The notes: generated by a model not told the origin, from the letters alone. Counted from the first letter of the stretch, positions 21,873 to 31,861 are shown. The stretch is DNA of 53,639 bases from Bacilli bacterium (GCA_017964405.1 JAGCSA010000018.1:1-53639); one strand, 5' to 3'. Program-made: numbers and translations.

Positions 21873-22754
21873 ATGAATTTTTTCTCAAAGACAAAAAACT
21901 TAGAAGTCTTACAGACCGAGAAAAAGAAAAAAAATTGGATTCGATACTGCCAATTCTTTTTAGGCTGCTTTATTGTAGCGTTTTCCTATAATATGTTTAT
22001 TGCATCGAATGATTTAGTCCCAGGAGGAGTAGGAGGAATTGCTGTTATTACCAATAACTTATTTGGATTTGATAATTCACTAACCATCTTCGTTGTAAAT
22101 ATCTTCTTATTAATTCTAAGTTATATCTTATTAGGATGGGAAAAAACAAGATCTACAATCTTTGGATCCATTCTATTCCCGATCTTTGTTAAATTAACAG
22201 AACATGCCAATGTATGGATTCAATTTGATACATCAAAGATTTTATTGATGGCTATTATTGGAGGATTCTTCTTTGGACTAGGAGCAGGACTCATCTTTAA
22301 AGCAGGATTCACAACAGGAGGAACCGATATTATTAATCAAATTATTTCCAAGTATGGAAAAATGAGTATGGGAAAAAGTATGTTATTAAGTGATGGATTA
22401 ATTGTCATTTTATCCGGAGTATTCTTTGGAGTAACCAGTATGTTATATTCCATCTTAATCCTATACATGATTAGTATTATATCCGACAGAATTGTATTAG
22501 GAATTTCGAATAATAAAATGTTCTATATTATTACAGATCAAGAAAAAGAAATAAAAGATTATATTTTAAACGATCTACATCATGGAGCCACTATTTTTAA
22601 AGCAAAAGGTGGAAGAGATACACAATATAAGAAAGTCATTATGACAGCATTACCAACAAAAGACTTTTATGATATCAAAGAAGGAATTGAACAGATTGAT
22701 CATAATGCATTCTTTATCGTAACAGATGCATATGAATTGTTTGGAGGGGAATAA
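21873..22754 (+). CDS. YitT-family membrane protein (first paralogue)
   Basis: 293 residues. YitT/DUF2179 layout: five to six transmembrane helices with conserved ASNDLVPGGVGGIAVI and GFTTGGTDIINQI loops, followed by a cytoplasmic DUF2179 domain (RIVLGISNNKMFYIITDQEKEIKDYI, KGGRDTQYKKVIMTALPTK, FFIVTDAYELFGGE). Function is unknown; transport is often suggested for the family. It begins one base after the prfB stop, with AGGGGATT as ribosome site, and ends one base before the second paralogue, so the three are translationally linked. Confidence 0.85.
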   Translation: MNFFSKTKNLEVLQTEKKKKNWIRYCQFFLGCFIVAFSYNMFIASNDLVPGGVGGIAVITNNLFGFDNSLTIFVVNIFLLILSYILLGWEKTRSTIFGSILFPIFVKLTEHANVWIQFDTSKILLMAIIGGFFFGLGAGLIFKAGFTTGGTDIINQIISKYGKMSMGKSMLLSDGLIVILSGVFFGVTSMLYSILILYMISIISDRIVLGISNNKMFYIITDQEKEIKDYILNDLHHGATIFKAKGGRDTQYKKVIMTALPTKDFYDIKEGIEQIDHNAFFIVTDAYELFGGE

Positions 22755-22755
22755 T

Positions 22756-23610
22756 ATGGATGAAGTTGTAGAAACCATTAACAGAAAAAAACAAATCCAG
22801 AGAATGGTAATCTTATTTATATCATTATTACTAAGTGCCGTATTATATAATTTGTTATTATTACCTTTGAACTTAGTAGTAGGAGGAACCGGTGGTGTAG
22901 CAACGATTACAAAAGCTATATATGGAATTAATCCAGCACTCATGATCTTTTTATTATCAGCAGCATGTGTTTTAATTAGTTTCCTATATCTAGGAGTAGA
23001 AAAGACTATGACAACGATAGCAGCAAGTATTCTATACCCTGTATTAGTACAATTAACATCTCCGATTACCCAGTTCTTTCCCAAAGATGCCGATACCCTA
23101 TTAATTGTTATCTTTGCAGGAGTACTCGGAGGAATATCAGCAGGATTAATCTATAAAACAGGTTATAACAGTGGAGGATTTAATGCTCTTACCCATATAT
23201 TATTTGAACAAAAAAAGATTTCTTTAGCAAAATCTAATTTAGTAATCAATGGATTAATTGTCATATTAGGAGCCTTCTTCTTTGGAGCAAACAATGCATT
23301 ATATGCGATTATCTATTTATACATTTGTAATATTGTAATGGATAAAGTCCTATTAGGAATCTCTAATAATAAAGCATTCTATATCATTACCGATCAAGAA
23401 GAAAGAGTAAATGATTATATTATGAGAATACTAGGTCATACCGTAACCATCTTTGATGTAAAAGGTGGATTCATGGAACAAAAGAGAAGAGTTTTATTAA
23501 CAGTAATTCCTTCTCGTGAATACTACAAAGTAACAGAAGGAATCAAAGAGATAGATCCACATGTCTTCTTTGTTGTAACAGATTCTTATCAAGTAAAAGG
23601 AGCAAAATAG
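22756..23610 (+). CDS. YitT-family membrane protein (second paralogue)
   Basis: 284 residues from ATG 22756, whose ribosome site TTGGAGGGGA lies inside the end of the previous gene. Same architecture as its neighbour: PLNLVVGGTGGVATIT, TGYNSGGFNALTHILF, then the DUF2179 domain with VLLGISNNKAFYIITDQEERVNDYI and VFFVVTDSYQVKGAK. The pair is a tandem duplication that has diverged in the transmembrane part but keeps the SNNKxFYIITDQE block. Possibly the two form a heteromer. Confidence 0.85.
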   Translation: MDEVVETINRKKQIQRMVILFISLLLSAVLYNLLLLPLNLVVGGTGGVATITKAIYGINPALMIFLLSAACVLISFLYLGVEKTMTTIAASILYPVLVQLTSPITQFFPKDADTLLIVIFAGVLGGISAGLIYKTGYNSGGFNALTHILFEQKKISLAKSNLVINGLIVILGAFFFGANNALYAIIYLYICNIVMDKVLLGISNNKAFYIITDQEERVNDYIMRILGHTVTIFDVKGGFMEQKRRVLLTVIPSREYYKVTEGIKEIDPHVFFVVTDSYQVKGAK

Positions 23611-23630
23611 TAAAAAATAGTGCAAAATAG
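23604..23630 (+). repeat. Three AAAATAG repeats of period 10 at the stop codon
   Basis: AAAATAG at 23604, 23614 and 23624, the first containing the TAG stop of the second yitT. Looks like local slippage between the coding end and the terminator; function unlikely. Confidence 0.5.
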
Positions 23631-23640
23631 TGCAAACTAA

Positions 23641-23669
23641 AAGGAAAGACTTGACACTTTCCTTTTTTT
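23641..23669 (+). terminator. Terminator of prfB-yitT-yitT
   Basis: AAGGAAAG / CTTTCCTT stem with eight-base loop and a seven-base T-run. Confidence 0.85.
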
Positions 23670-23682
23670 GTTAGGGAAAGAA

Positions 23683-23691
23683 TGATATAAT
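23683..23691 (+). promoter_or_regulatory. Extended -10 promoter TGATATAAT of ftsEX
   Basis: Perfect TGnTATAAT 27 bases before ATG 23719. Confidence 0.65.
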
Positions 23692-23718
23692 AAATATACT
23701 AAGGTGGTGATAAAATAG

Positions 23719-24417
23719 ATGGATTTTATTAGATTAATAAACGTAGAAAAAAGATACAAAAATGGAGTAACAGCCATCTATGATTTAAACTTAGCAATAG
23801 AAAAAGGATCCTTTGTCTTTATAGTCGGTGGTTCTGGTAGTGGAAAATCCACCTTGATTAAAATGTTATATCGAGAAGAAAAGCCAACAAAAGGACAAGT
23901 TATCGTAGGTGGATTAGATGTTGCAAAATTAAAAAATAAAAAAGTGTATCGATTAAGAAGAAAATTAGGAATTGTATTCCAAGATTATAAATTATTACCA
24001 AAATTAACGGTATATGAAAATGTAGCATTCGCATTAGAATGCTTAGGAGAAAAGAAAAGTATTATCCGACAGAAAGTATTAAAATCACTAGAAGATGTAG
24101 GATTGAAGAATAAGGTTCATAGTTATCCAGATCAGTTATCTGGAGGAGAACAACAGAGAGTAGCAATTGCAAGAGCGATTGTCAATGACCCTAAATTGTT
24201 ATTATGTGATGAACCAACAGGAAACTTAGATCCAGCAAAAAGTATGGAAATTATGCAAGTATTAGAGGAGATTAATAAAAATAGAGGAACAACAATTATT
24301 ATGGCTACACACGATAAAGAAATCGTAAACAAAATGAAAAAACAAGTAATCACTTTAAAAGAGGGTCACTTAGTTACAAACAAGAAGAAAGGAAAATACG
24401 AAGATGAAGCTATTTAG
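23719..24417 (+). CDS. ftsE: Cell-division ATP-binding protein FtsE
   Basis: 232 residues, ABC ATPase of the FtsEX complex, which sits at the membrane and drives cell-wall hydrolases during division. Walker A is GGSGSGKSTL, Q-loop VFQDYKLLP, signature LSGGEQQRVA, Walker B LLLCDEPTGNLDP and the switch His in MATHDKEI. The N-terminus RLINVEKRYKNG is typical of FtsE. AAGGTGGTGA precedes ATG 23719 by about nine bases. The gene overlaps ftsX by 14 bases. Confidence 0.93.
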   Translation: MDFIRLINVEKRYKNGVTAIYDLNLAIEKGSFVFIVGGSGSGKSTLIKMLYREEKPTKGQVIVGGLDVAKLKNKKVYRLRRKLGIVFQDYKLLPKLTVYENVAFALECLGEKKSIIRQKVLKSLEDVGLKNKVHSYPDQLSGGEQQRVAIARAIVNDPKLLLCDEPTGNLDPAKSMEIMQVLEEINKNRGTTIIMATHDKEIVNKMKKQVITLKEGHLVTNKKKGKYEDEAI

Positions 24418-25303
24418 AATGTTAGGAAGAAGCATTAGAGATGCTTTCAAAAGTGTAATCAGAAACTTCAGTTTATCATTAGCCTCTATCTCTTGTATTA
24501 CGATTACCTTAATTATTGTAGCCATAGCGGTAATCGCATCCTTCAATGTACAAAACTTCACAACAGAAATTGAAAAAGATCTAACAATCGTCATATTCTT
24601 AGATGGCGAAACAACAGAAGAAGAAGCAAAACAAGTAGAAAAAACAATTAAAAAGATTAGTAATGTAAGTGAATATACATTCCAAACTAAACAAGAAGTA
24701 AAAGAAAAGATGCAAGAAGAATCAGAAGTCTTTAAAACTGTATTAGATAATTTTGAAGGAGAAGATAGCCCTTTAAAAGATACATTTCAAGTAAAAGTAA
24801 AAGATGTAGAAAAGATCAAACAAACAGCGGAAAAGATTGAAAAGATTGATCATGTATCCGTTGTAAGATATGGAGAAGGAATGGTTGATAAATTAGTATC
24901 TGCCTTTACTTCGATTGAAAAAGTAACCTATGGTATTGTATTTGCTTTAATATTAGTAACCATTTTCTTAATCGTAAATACGATTAAATTAACAATCTCT
25001 GCCAGAAGAAAAGAAATTGGAATCATGCGTCTAGTAGGAGCAAGTAACTTTACCATTAAAACACCATTCATTATTGAAGGAATGGTATTGGGTTTATTTG
25101 GTTCTATTATTCCTATTATTTTATCAACTTATGGATATATTGCTTTCTATAATCACTTTGATGGTTATTTGTATTCAGAATTAATTCAATTAATTGTTCC
25201 AGAACCATTCATCTATCAAGTATCCCTTATCGTATTAGGAACAGGTATTATCGTAGGTATGATTGGTAGTTCCGGAGCCGTAAGAAAGTACTTAAAAGTA
25301 TGA
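24404..25303 (+). CDS. ftsX: Cell-division permease FtsX
   Basis: 299 residues. FtsX topology: one transmembrane helix near the N-terminus (about 25-48), an extracellular domain of about 110 residues (EIEKDLTIVIFLDGETT...), then three further helices in the C-terminal half, with the conserved ARRKEIGIMRLVGAS just after the second. It transmits ATP hydrolysis by FtsE to a wall hydrolase outside the cell. It overlaps ftsE by 14 bases and the M23 hydrolase gene by four (ATGA), so the three are translationally coupled. Confidence 0.92.
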   Translation: MKLFRMLGRSIRDAFKSVIRNFSLSLASISCITITLIIVAIAVIASFNVQNFTTEIEKDLTIVIFLDGETTEEEAKQVEKTIKKISNVSEYTFQTKQEVKEKMQEESEVFKTVLDNFEGEDSPLKDTFQVKVKDVEKIKQTAEKIEKIDHVSVVRYGEGMVDKLVSAFTSIEKVTYGIVFALILVTIFLIVNTIKLTISARRKEIGIMRLVGASNFTIKTPFIIEGMVLGLFGSIIPIILSTYGYIAFYNHFDGYLYSELIQLIVPEPFIYQVSLIVLGTGIIVGMIGSSGAVRKYLKV

Positions 25304-26436
25304 GAAAGAAAATAATACCCATCTTATTAATATTAGTATTAGTAGGAAATATCATAGTTCCCACATCAGTAGAAGCAACCACCTTAAGAGAATATGAAGA
25401 ACTATTAGAAAAATATAAAAATGATTTGAATACTACCAATAACCAAATATATATGAGTAGACAAGAATTAGCAGAAATCCAATCCAAAATAGCAGATACC
25501 GAAAAACAAATTAAGGATGCGGAAGATGAAATTGCTCGTCTAGAAGAAGAGATTAAAAAGAATAATGAAGAAATAGCCAAGAAAAAAGAAGAATCCAAAG
25601 CATTAATCGAGTATTATCAAATTTCCAATGGAGAAAATATATACTTAGAATATGCTTTTGGAGCAAGTGATATAACCGATATGATCTATCGTTTATCCAT
25701 TGTAGAACAATTAACAGATTATAATGATAGAGTCATGAAAGAATTAAAAGAATTAATTCGTCAGAATGAATTAAGACAACAAGAATTAGCACAAAAAGAA
25801 GAAGAATTAAAAGAATTAAAGAAACAACTACAAGACCAAGCTAGTAGAGTAAGAGGTAATATTTCCAGTATGGAAGGATCTATTCCAGACTTACAAAACC
25901 AATTAACAAACTATGAAAACAGAGTAGCATACTATCGTAGAATAGGATGTGAACCAGATGATGTCATTGGAGTAGATTGTGATAGAGGAAATAATGCTTA
26001 TGGCTTTGTATTCCCATTAAATGGAAGTTATTGGACTTCTACAGGATTCTATTGGGATGGATACAGTGGTCATAAAGGATTAGACTTTGCACAAGGATGT
26101 GGAAATCCAGTAAAAGCAGTTGCTAATGGACGTGTATACTACGTAGGAAGTAACAAAGATATCTATGGAGCAAAGATGATATTAATTGTTCATAACTACA
26201 ATGGAAGAAAAGTATTCTCTCAATATACACACTTATCTGGATATGCCGTATCTGAAAACCAAGATGTTGCTGCAGGACAAGTCATTGGATATGTTGGAAC
26301 AACAGGATGGTCTACAGGATGTCACTTACACTTAGAGATGTCTGTCGATATGGGTTGGGATTATAACTGGCCAGGTAACTACTGGACTTATACCCAATAT
26401 ATTGTTAACCCATATGAATATATTCCAAGAGGATAA
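25300..26436 (+). CDS. FtsEX-linked M23 peptidoglycan hydrolase (EnvC/PcsB-like coiled-coil protein)
   Basis: 378 residues. Signal peptide (about 1-26, cut near VEA), a long coiled coil (about 28-215 rich in Glu/Lys heptads) and a C-terminal M23 endopeptidase domain. Zinc ligands are in HKGLDF (HxxxD) and CHLHLEM (HxH), so it should be catalytically active, unlike EnvC itself. The coupling with ftsX by a four-base overlap indicates it is the hydrolase controlled by FtsEX: the coiled coil docks on the FtsX extracellular domain. Four cysteines lie in and before the catalytic domain (GCEPDDVIGVDC; QGCGNP; TGCHLH). Ends before a strong terminator. Confidence 0.9.
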   Translation: MRKKIIPILLILVLVGNIIVPTSVEATTLREYEELLEKYKNDLNTTNNQIYMSRQELAEIQSKIADTEKQIKDAEDEIARLEEEIKKNNEEIAKKKEESKALIEYYQISNGENIYLEYAFGASDITDMIYRLSIVEQLTDYNDRVMKELKELIRQNELRQQELAQKEEELKELKKQLQDQASRVRGNISSMEGSIPDLQNQLTNYENRVAYYRRIGCEPDDVIGVDCDRGNNAYGFVFPLNGSYWTSTGFYWDGYSGHKGLDFAQGCGNPVKAVANGRVYYVGSNKDIYGAKMILIVHNYNGRKVFSQYTHLSGYAVSENQDVAAGQVIGYVGTTGWSTGCHLHLEMSVDMGWDYNWPGNYWTYTQYIVNPYEYIPRG

Positions 26437-26461
26437 AAAGCAAGGATATCTTGCTTTTTTT
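26435..26461 (+). terminator. Terminator of ftsEX operon
   Basis: 10-bp stem AAAAAGCAAG / CTTGCTTTTT, loop GATAT, T-run; overlaps the last base pair of the stop codon. Confidence 0.85.
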
Positions 26462-26487
26462 TGTTTGTTGTAGAAAGAATAAAACTA

Positions 26488-26496
26488 TGATAGAAT
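26488..26496 (+). promoter_or_regulatory. Extended -10 promoter TGATAGAAT
   Basis: TGn plus TAGAAT, 28 bases before ATG 26525. Confidence 0.5.
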
Positions 26497-26524
26497 GATT
26501 GTAGAAATAATAGGAGGAAACCCT

Positions 26525-28702
26525 ATGAAAAAAGAAAAAGAAAACATATTTAAAAAATATAATGTTTTATTAACTATTATCTTAATCGCAACCTTCTTCT
26601 TAAGTATTGGATATGCTCAAATATCAGCCAGTAACTTGCAAGTAGAAGGTATTGCAAAAGCCTATGAAAAAGATGGTGTATTTGTATCAAACGTTACATA
26701 TAGTAGTAGTAATAATGCCAATGTAGATGCATGCTCTACGAAACAAAGAGTAGGAGCAACGGTAGCTAGTAGAATTGTACTAGGAAATTCTCAAAGTGCC
26801 TCTATTACTTACCAAGTAACTGCAACCAATGGTACCACTAAGAAATATATGTATATTGGACCATCTGTATCCGAAAACTTCTATAGTAATAATGATATTG
26901 ATTATACAATTTCTGGAATTAATGTAGGAGATACAGTTGATCCAAGTGACTCTGTCACATTTAATTTAACCTATGCTTATGCAAATGGAGTATCGATTGG
27001 AACGAACACTTCAGAATTAGATGCTTATATCAATTTTGGATTTAGAGAATTATTCCCAGTTACTTATACTTATATTAATGGAACAGGATATCCAGAATAT
27101 GTTGTCAATTATAAAGCATCTGATGCTCAACCCAATGCATTAAATGTTGATTTTGGAAGCAATGCCCCTACAGAATTAACGATAACAGGAGTGGATACAG
27201 GAACAACCTATACGTTAGGAACCGATTATACGTATACAAATGGTGTATTAAACTTTCCTAATGTAACAGAAGGATTAAATGTATCAGGACCAATTCCAAA
27301 TGATCCACCAATCATTACCAACTTATCAGAACAACAACAAACAACAGAAGGAGAAGTCAAAATTACCTTCTCTGCAACAGATGATTTAGGAATTGATCAC
27401 TTTGAATTAGAAACGATTGAAGTAGTATCCGGAGTAGAAACAGTAATTTCTACAACAACACTAGCTTCTAATGCAACAGAGACAACAATTACAAACTTAG
27501 CAGAAGGAACTTACTATTTCAAATTAAAAGTAGTAGATATTTATAACTTAGATGCGACAGCAACCACAACTACAAAATCTTATCGTTGGAATTTAAATGT
27601 AACGATCAATATTACAAATGGTGGTCCAAATGGAACAACACCAATCTCTTATGGAGACCCATTCTCAACAACCTTAACGGTAAATAATGGATACAGTAGT
27701 ATTAGTAATTTATCCGTAACAATGGGAGGACAAACACTATCAGCAAATGATTATACATTCAATCAAAATAATGGAGCCTTCAGTATCGCAACCGTAACAG
27801 GAGATGTTAATATTTCTGGACAAGCTTCTACTAACTTCTGCTTAATAGAAGGAACTGAAATTAAATTAGCAGATGGAAAAGAAAAGAAAATAGAAGACAT
27901 TGACTATGATGATTTACTACAAGTATGGAGTTATGAAGAAGGAAGAGTCGTAGAAGAATATCCTCTATGGATTGAAAAAGCAAAGAAGACCAATGTTTAT
28001 ACAAAAATAACATTCAGTGATTCTTCTGAAATCAATATCTTCTATGATCATGCATTCTTCTCTACAGAAGAAAAACAATTTGTAAGTGTTCAAGATAAAG
28101 AAAAATTCCATGTAGGAACCAAAGTATTAAAACTAACAAAAGACAATATATTAAAAGAAGTATCCGTAGAGAAAATAGAAGATATCTATGAAGAAAAGAT
28201 GTATTACTTTGTAGCATCCACAAGATATTACAATATTATCAGTGATGACTTTATCACAACAGATGCTTATACAGATATTACGAATCTATACCCATTTGAT
28301 GAAAAAGCTACTTGGACAACTCCGTTAGTAGAGCCAATTGATTATCAATACCTAGAAGATGTATTACCATATTATCTTTATAAAGGTTTTCGAGCAGGAG
28401 AAGTAGCAGTCCTATTAAATAGTAATAAAACAACAATGGAAGAATTTAAGTATTATATTTCGAATATCGTACTCGCAGAAGAAATGATGCAAAAACCAAT
28501 CGAAAAGAATGGTGCTAGATACTGGCCAATCTCAGTAGGAAGTAAATGGAGTCAAAAACAAAAACTCGTAAAAGAAGGAACATACTATCAATTACCATTC
28601 AATGGAAAAACAAAGAAATGGTATAGTACTTCCGAGAATAAGACCTATCAACCAGGAGAAGTAGTCCAAGTATGGACAGGAATGCATTTCGAAAGTAAAT
28701 AA
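26525..28702 (+). CDS. Large surface protein with internal Hint (hedgehog/intein-like) domain
   Basis: 725 residues from ATG 26525 (AGGAGGAAA upstream). An N-terminal hydrophobic segment (about 12-32, ending YAQISASN) looks like a secretion signal or anchor. Beta-rich and Ig-like domains run to about 437. The Hint domain starts at Cys439 in NFCLIEGTEIKLADGKEKKI, has block-B-like His509 (NIFYDHAFFS), and ends near YNIISDDFITTD (about 569-580). About 145 residues with Trp/Tyr-rich ends follow. Hint domains cleave or splice the chain at their first Cys. The last block lacks the His-Asn of splicing inteins, so cleavage is more likely than splicing. Partner, timing and product are unknown. Confidence 0.72.
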   Translation: MKKEKENIFKKYNVLLTIILIATFFLSIGYAQISASNLQVEGIAKAYEKDGVFVSNVTYSSSNNANVDACSTKQRVGATVASRIVLGNSQSASITYQVTATNGTTKKYMYIGPSVSENFYSNNDIDYTISGINVGDTVDPSDSVTFNLTYAYANGVSIGTNTSELDAYINFGFRELFPVTYTYINGTGYPEYVVNYKASDAQPNALNVDFGSNAPTELTITGVDTGTTYTLGTDYTYTNGVLNFPNVTEGLNVSGPIPNDPPIITNLSEQQQTTEGEVKITFSATDDLGIDHFELETIEVVSGVETVISTTTLASNATETTITNLAEGTYYFKLKVVDIYNLDATATTTTKSYRWNLNVTINITNGGPNGTTPISYGDPFSTTLTVNNGYSSISNLSVTMGGQTLSANDYTFNQNNGAFSIATVTGDVNISGQASTNFCLIEGTEIKLADGKEKKIEDIDYDDLLQVWSYEEGRVVEEYPLWIEKAKKTNVYTKITFSDSSEINIFYDHAFFSTEEKQFVSVQDKEKFHVGTKVLKLTKDNILKEVSVEKIEDIYEEKMYYFVASTRYYNIISDDFITTDAYTDITNLYPFDEKATWTTPLVEPIDYQYLEDVLPYYLYKGFRAGEVAVLLNSNKTTMEEFKYYISNIVLAEEMMQKPIEKNGARYWPISVGSKWSQKQKLVKEGTYYQLPFNGKTKKWYSTSENKTYQPGEVVQVWTGMHFESK

Positions 28703-28725
28703 TAAAAAGAAAAGAAGGGGTTTAT

Positions 28726-29838
28726 ATGAATCCAGGAAAAGACAATGTGACACAAATGATAGATATGATTAAGACAAAATATAGAAAGAATGAAAAATCT
28801 TCTTATCTATTAATAGGATTCTTCGCAATTCTAATAGGAATAGCCATTCTTCTCTATGCTAAAGAAAGGCAATCAGGAGAACTATGGATCATAGGAATCT
28901 TTGTTTTGATCATCGCAGGAATCTTGGTAAAAATCATATTGAAACAAAAGAAGTTCAAAGAAATGATAGAATGGATTCATGGGAACCAAGAAGAAATCAA
29001 TCAAGATTGTGAATTCATGGAAGACAATTGTTATGCAACAAAATATAGAGTCATTAAAATATACCCAGAAGCATGTAAATTAGAACAAGTAGAATTCAAT
29101 CAAATTCAAAAGATAGAAGATAGTAGATTTGTAAATACAGATAATATGCAAGATATACCAGCTCTTACGATTACAACCATGGATCAAAAGAAATATAAAT
29201 GGAGAAAAACAGATCGACTAGATTGTATTTTGCATGATGATAAAAGAGAAGAAGAAGAGTCAGAAGGAGTAAAAATGGCATCCAGTGATATCAAAGACTA
29301 TTATCAATATGATGATTATCAACAAGGATTCATCGATGTCGATTTGTTAAATGCAAAAGATGTATCGATGTGGATGGATACCGATATAGAAGAAAGTTAT
29401 GCAAATCAAGTAGCTCATACGATTAAAACTCTTACAAGAGAAGAAATAGAAGAGGCTTTAGAAAGTACCGTTTGGTTCTATAATGACAATTTAAAAGAAG
29501 ATGGATATTTCAATAAAGAACTTCCTTTAAGAATGACAAAAGAAGAAGTATTAAACTATATCACATTAAATGAAATCTATCCAAGAAAAGAAGAAAATCA
29601 AAGAATTTGCTATACGTTATTCTTCCATACAGAAATGGAACCAGAACATGGTATTTCTTGGGGATTTGAAGACAAAGAATTAATCTATGTAGGAGCAGGA
29701 GCAGATTATGCAGAAGAAAATCTAAAAGATGATTATAATTATGCTAAGAAATATCATGATCCTGTAACCTTAACAGAAGAAGAATATAAAGAATTAGAAG
29801 AAACAGGAAAAATAACAAAAAAGAAAACAGGAGAATAA
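28726..29838 (+). CDS. Hypothetical membrane protein
   Basis: 370 residues, not recognised. Two transmembrane helices (about 24-41 and 46-65) lie near the N-terminus; the rest is a cytoplasmic acidic domain with Lys/Glu-rich turns and a Tyr-rich segment (about 185-205). It begins 23 bases after the Hint-domain surface protein, with AGAAGGGG as ribosome site and no terminator between them, so the two are cotranscribed. A role in processing, export or anchoring of that protein is possible. Its last codons form one arm of a terminator. Confidence 0.6.
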   Translation: MNPGKDNVTQMIDMIKTKYRKNEKSSYLLIGFFAILIGIAILLYAKERQSGELWIIGIFVLIIAGILVKIILKQKKFKEMIEWIHGNQEEINQDCEFMEDNCYATKYRVIKIYPEACKLEQVEFNQIQKIEDSRFVNTDNMQDIPALTITTMDQKKYKWRKTDRLDCILHDDKREEEESEGVKMASSDIKDYYQYDDYQQGFIDVDLLNAKDVSMWMDTDIEESYANQVAHTIKTLTREEIEEALESTVWFYNDNLKEDGYFNKELPLRMTKEEVLNYITLNEIYPRKEENQRICYTLFFHTEMEPEHGISWGFEDKELIYVGAGADYAEENLKDDYNYAKKYHDPVTLTEEEYKELEETGKITKKKTGE

Positions 29839-29855
29839 ATAGATTCTCTTGTTTT
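29825..29855 (+). terminator. Terminator overlapping coding end
   Basis: 12-bp stem AAACAGGAGAAT / ATTCTCTTGTTT (one G-U) with an AAATAG loop; the stop codon lies at the top of the first arm. Five Ts follow. Confidence 0.8.
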
Positions 29856-29868
29856 TCAATGGGATAAA

Positions 29869-29877
29869 TGATAGAAT
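29869..29877 (+). promoter_or_regulatory. Extended -10 promoter TGATAGAAT of uvrB
   Basis: TGn plus TAGAAT, 33 bases before ATG 29911. No LexA box was recognised. Confidence 0.5.
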
Positions 29878-29910
29878 CAATACCGTGACAAGGAAGAAGG
29901 TGGAAAGGAT

Positions 29911-31860
29911 ATGTTTGAATTAGAATCAAAGTTTCAACCATCAGGAGATCAACCAGAAGCAATTCAAGAATTAGTAAAAGGAATTCAAGAAGGAAAGAAA
30001 GAACAAGTTCTTTTAGGAGCTACTGGTACCGGAAAAACATTTACCATTGCGAATGTAATAAAAGAAGTGAATAAACCAACCTTAGTACTAGCACATAATA
30101 AAACATTAGCAGGACAATTATATTCCGAATTAAAAGAATTATTTCCCAAAAATAAAGTAGAATACTTTGTATCTTATTATGATTATTATCAACCAGAAGC
30201 CTATGTACCTTCCACTGATACGTATATTGAAAAAGACTCTTCCATTAATGATGAAATAGATGAATTACGACATGCCGCAACATCAGCTCTTATCTCTAGA
30301 AGAGATACCATCGTAGTCGCATCTGTCTCTTGTATCTATGGAATTGGAGAAGTAGAAGAATATAAAAATAAAATGTTAACACTATCAGTAGGAGAACAAA
30401 TAGAAAGAAATGAAGTATTAACAAAACTAATTGATATGTTATATGAAAGAAATGATATGGATTTTAAAAGAGGTACTTTTCGAGTAAGAGGAGATACTTT
30501 AGAAATCATACCAGCCAATCAAAATACACAAGGATATCGAGTAGAATTCTTTGGAGATGAAATTGATAGAATCTCTGAGATTGATACTTTAACAGGTAAT
30601 ATTATAAATAATGTTAAAAATGTATCCATCTTTCCAGCAAGTCACTTTGTAGTAAGTGATGAAAGATTACAAGAAGCCATTATTCGTATAAGACAAGAAT
30701 TAAAAGACCGATTGGAAGAATTGAAGTCTAATAATAAATTACTAGCTGCCGAACGTCTAGAACAGAGAACAAATTATGATTTAGAGATGTTAGAAGAAAC
30801 AGGATTCTGTTCCGGAATAGAAAACTATTCAGCTCCAATGAGTGGAAGGTCTCCCGGAGAAACTCCTACGACATTAATGGACTTCTTCCCAGAAGATTAT
30901 CTATTAGTAGTAGATGAATCTCATGTAACATTACCACAAGTAAGAGGAATGTATAATGGAGACCGTTCTAGAAAATTAAATCTAGTTGAATATGGATTTA
31001 GACTTCCAAGTGCTTTAGACAATCGACCATTAAAGTTTGAAGAATTTGAAAAGAAAATTAATCAAGCAATCTATGTATCCGCAACACCAGGAGATTATGA
31101 ATTAGAACACACCCATAATCAGTTTGTAGAACAAATCATAAGGCCAACAGGTTTATTAGATCCAGAAATAGAAGTAAGAAAAACAGAAGGACAAATTGAT
31201 GATTTAGTAGGAGAAATCCATAATCGAATCGAACAAAATGAAAGAGTACTAGTTACAACGCTAACCATTCGTATGGCAGAAGAATTAACAAACTATCTAA
31301 AAGAATTAGATATCAAAGTAGCTTATCTTCATAGTGAAGTAAAAACACTAGAAAGAATGCAGATTATTCATGATATCAGAACCGGTAAATATGATGTATT
31401 AGTAGGAATCAATCTTCTAAGAGAAGGATTAGATATCCCAGAAGTCAGTTTAATTGCAATTTTAGATGCCGATAAAGAAGGATTCTTACGTAGTACCAGA
31501 AGTTTAATTCAAACTGTTGGACGATGTGCTAGAAATGAACATGGTCACGTTATTATGTATGGAGATCATATAACAGAATCTATGCAAGAAGCTATAGAAG
31601 AAACAGAAAGACGTCGTAAGATTCAACAAAAATATAATCAAGAACATGGTATTACACCAAAGACTATTATCAAAGAAATTCGAGAAGTCATTTCCAATAC
31701 AGATGAGAAAGCATCTAAGAAAGATAAAAAGATGACAAAGAAAGAATTAGCATTCACAATCGATCGGATTGAACAAGAAATGAGAGAAGCTGCTAAGAAC
31801 TTAGACTTTGAAAGAGCGATGGAATTACGAGATATCTTATTTGAAATGAAGAGTAACTAA
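29911..31860 (+). CDS. uvrB: UvrABC excision nuclease subunit B
   Basis: 649 residues, full length. UvrB is the damage-verifying helicase of nucleotide excision repair. Visible: Walker [12 protein letters not shown], the beta-hairpin region [10 protein letters not shown], helicase motif [13 protein letters not shown], motif VI region QTVGRCARN, and the C-terminal UVR coiled-coil ([27 protein letters not shown]), which binds UvrC. The uvrA gene lies about 1.3 kb downstream. AGAAGGTGGAAAGG precedes ATG 29911. One base separates its stop from the radical SAM gene. Confidence 0.96.
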   Translation: MFELESKFQPSGDQPEAIQELVKGIQEGKKEQVLLGATGTGKTFTIANVIKEVNKPTLVLAHNKTLAGQLYSELKELFPKNKVEYFVSYYDYYQPEAYVPSTDTYIEKDSSINDEIDELRHAATSALISRRDTIVVASVSCIYGIGEVEEYKNKMLTLSVGEQIERNEVLTKLIDMLYERNDMDFKRGTFRVRGDTLEIIPANQNTQGYRVEFFGDEIDRISEIDTLTGNIINNVKNVSIFPASHFVVSDERLQEAIIRIRQELKDRLEELKSNNKLLAAERLEQRTNYDLEMLEETGFCSGIENYSAPMSGRSPGETPTTLMDFFPEDYLLVVDESHVTLPQVRGMYNGDRSRKLNLVEYGFRLPSALDNRPLKFEEFEKKINQAIYVSATPGDYELEHTHNQFVEQIIRPTGLLDPEIEVRKTEGQIDDLVGEIHNRIEQNERVLVTTLTIRMAEELTNYLKELDIKVAYLHSEVKTLERMQIIHDIRTGKYDVLVGINLLREGLDIPEVSLIAILDADKEGFLRSTRSLIQTVGRCARNEHGHVIMYGDHITESMQEAIEETERRRKIQQKYNQEHGITPKTIIKEIREVISNTDEKASKKDKKMTKKELAFTIDRIEQEMREAAKNLDFERAMELRDILFEMKSN

Positions 31861-31861
31861 T

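Noticed and set aside
22650..23084. 144-codon minus-strand frame over the second yitT gene
   Set aside because: Shadow of the transmembrane coding; residues are hydrophobic only because of the complementary strand.
23604..23640. Repeated AAAATAG units as a possible CRISPR or origin repeat
   Set aside because: Only three 7-base copies of period 10 at the end of a gene; no spacers, no DnaA boxes and no cas genes.
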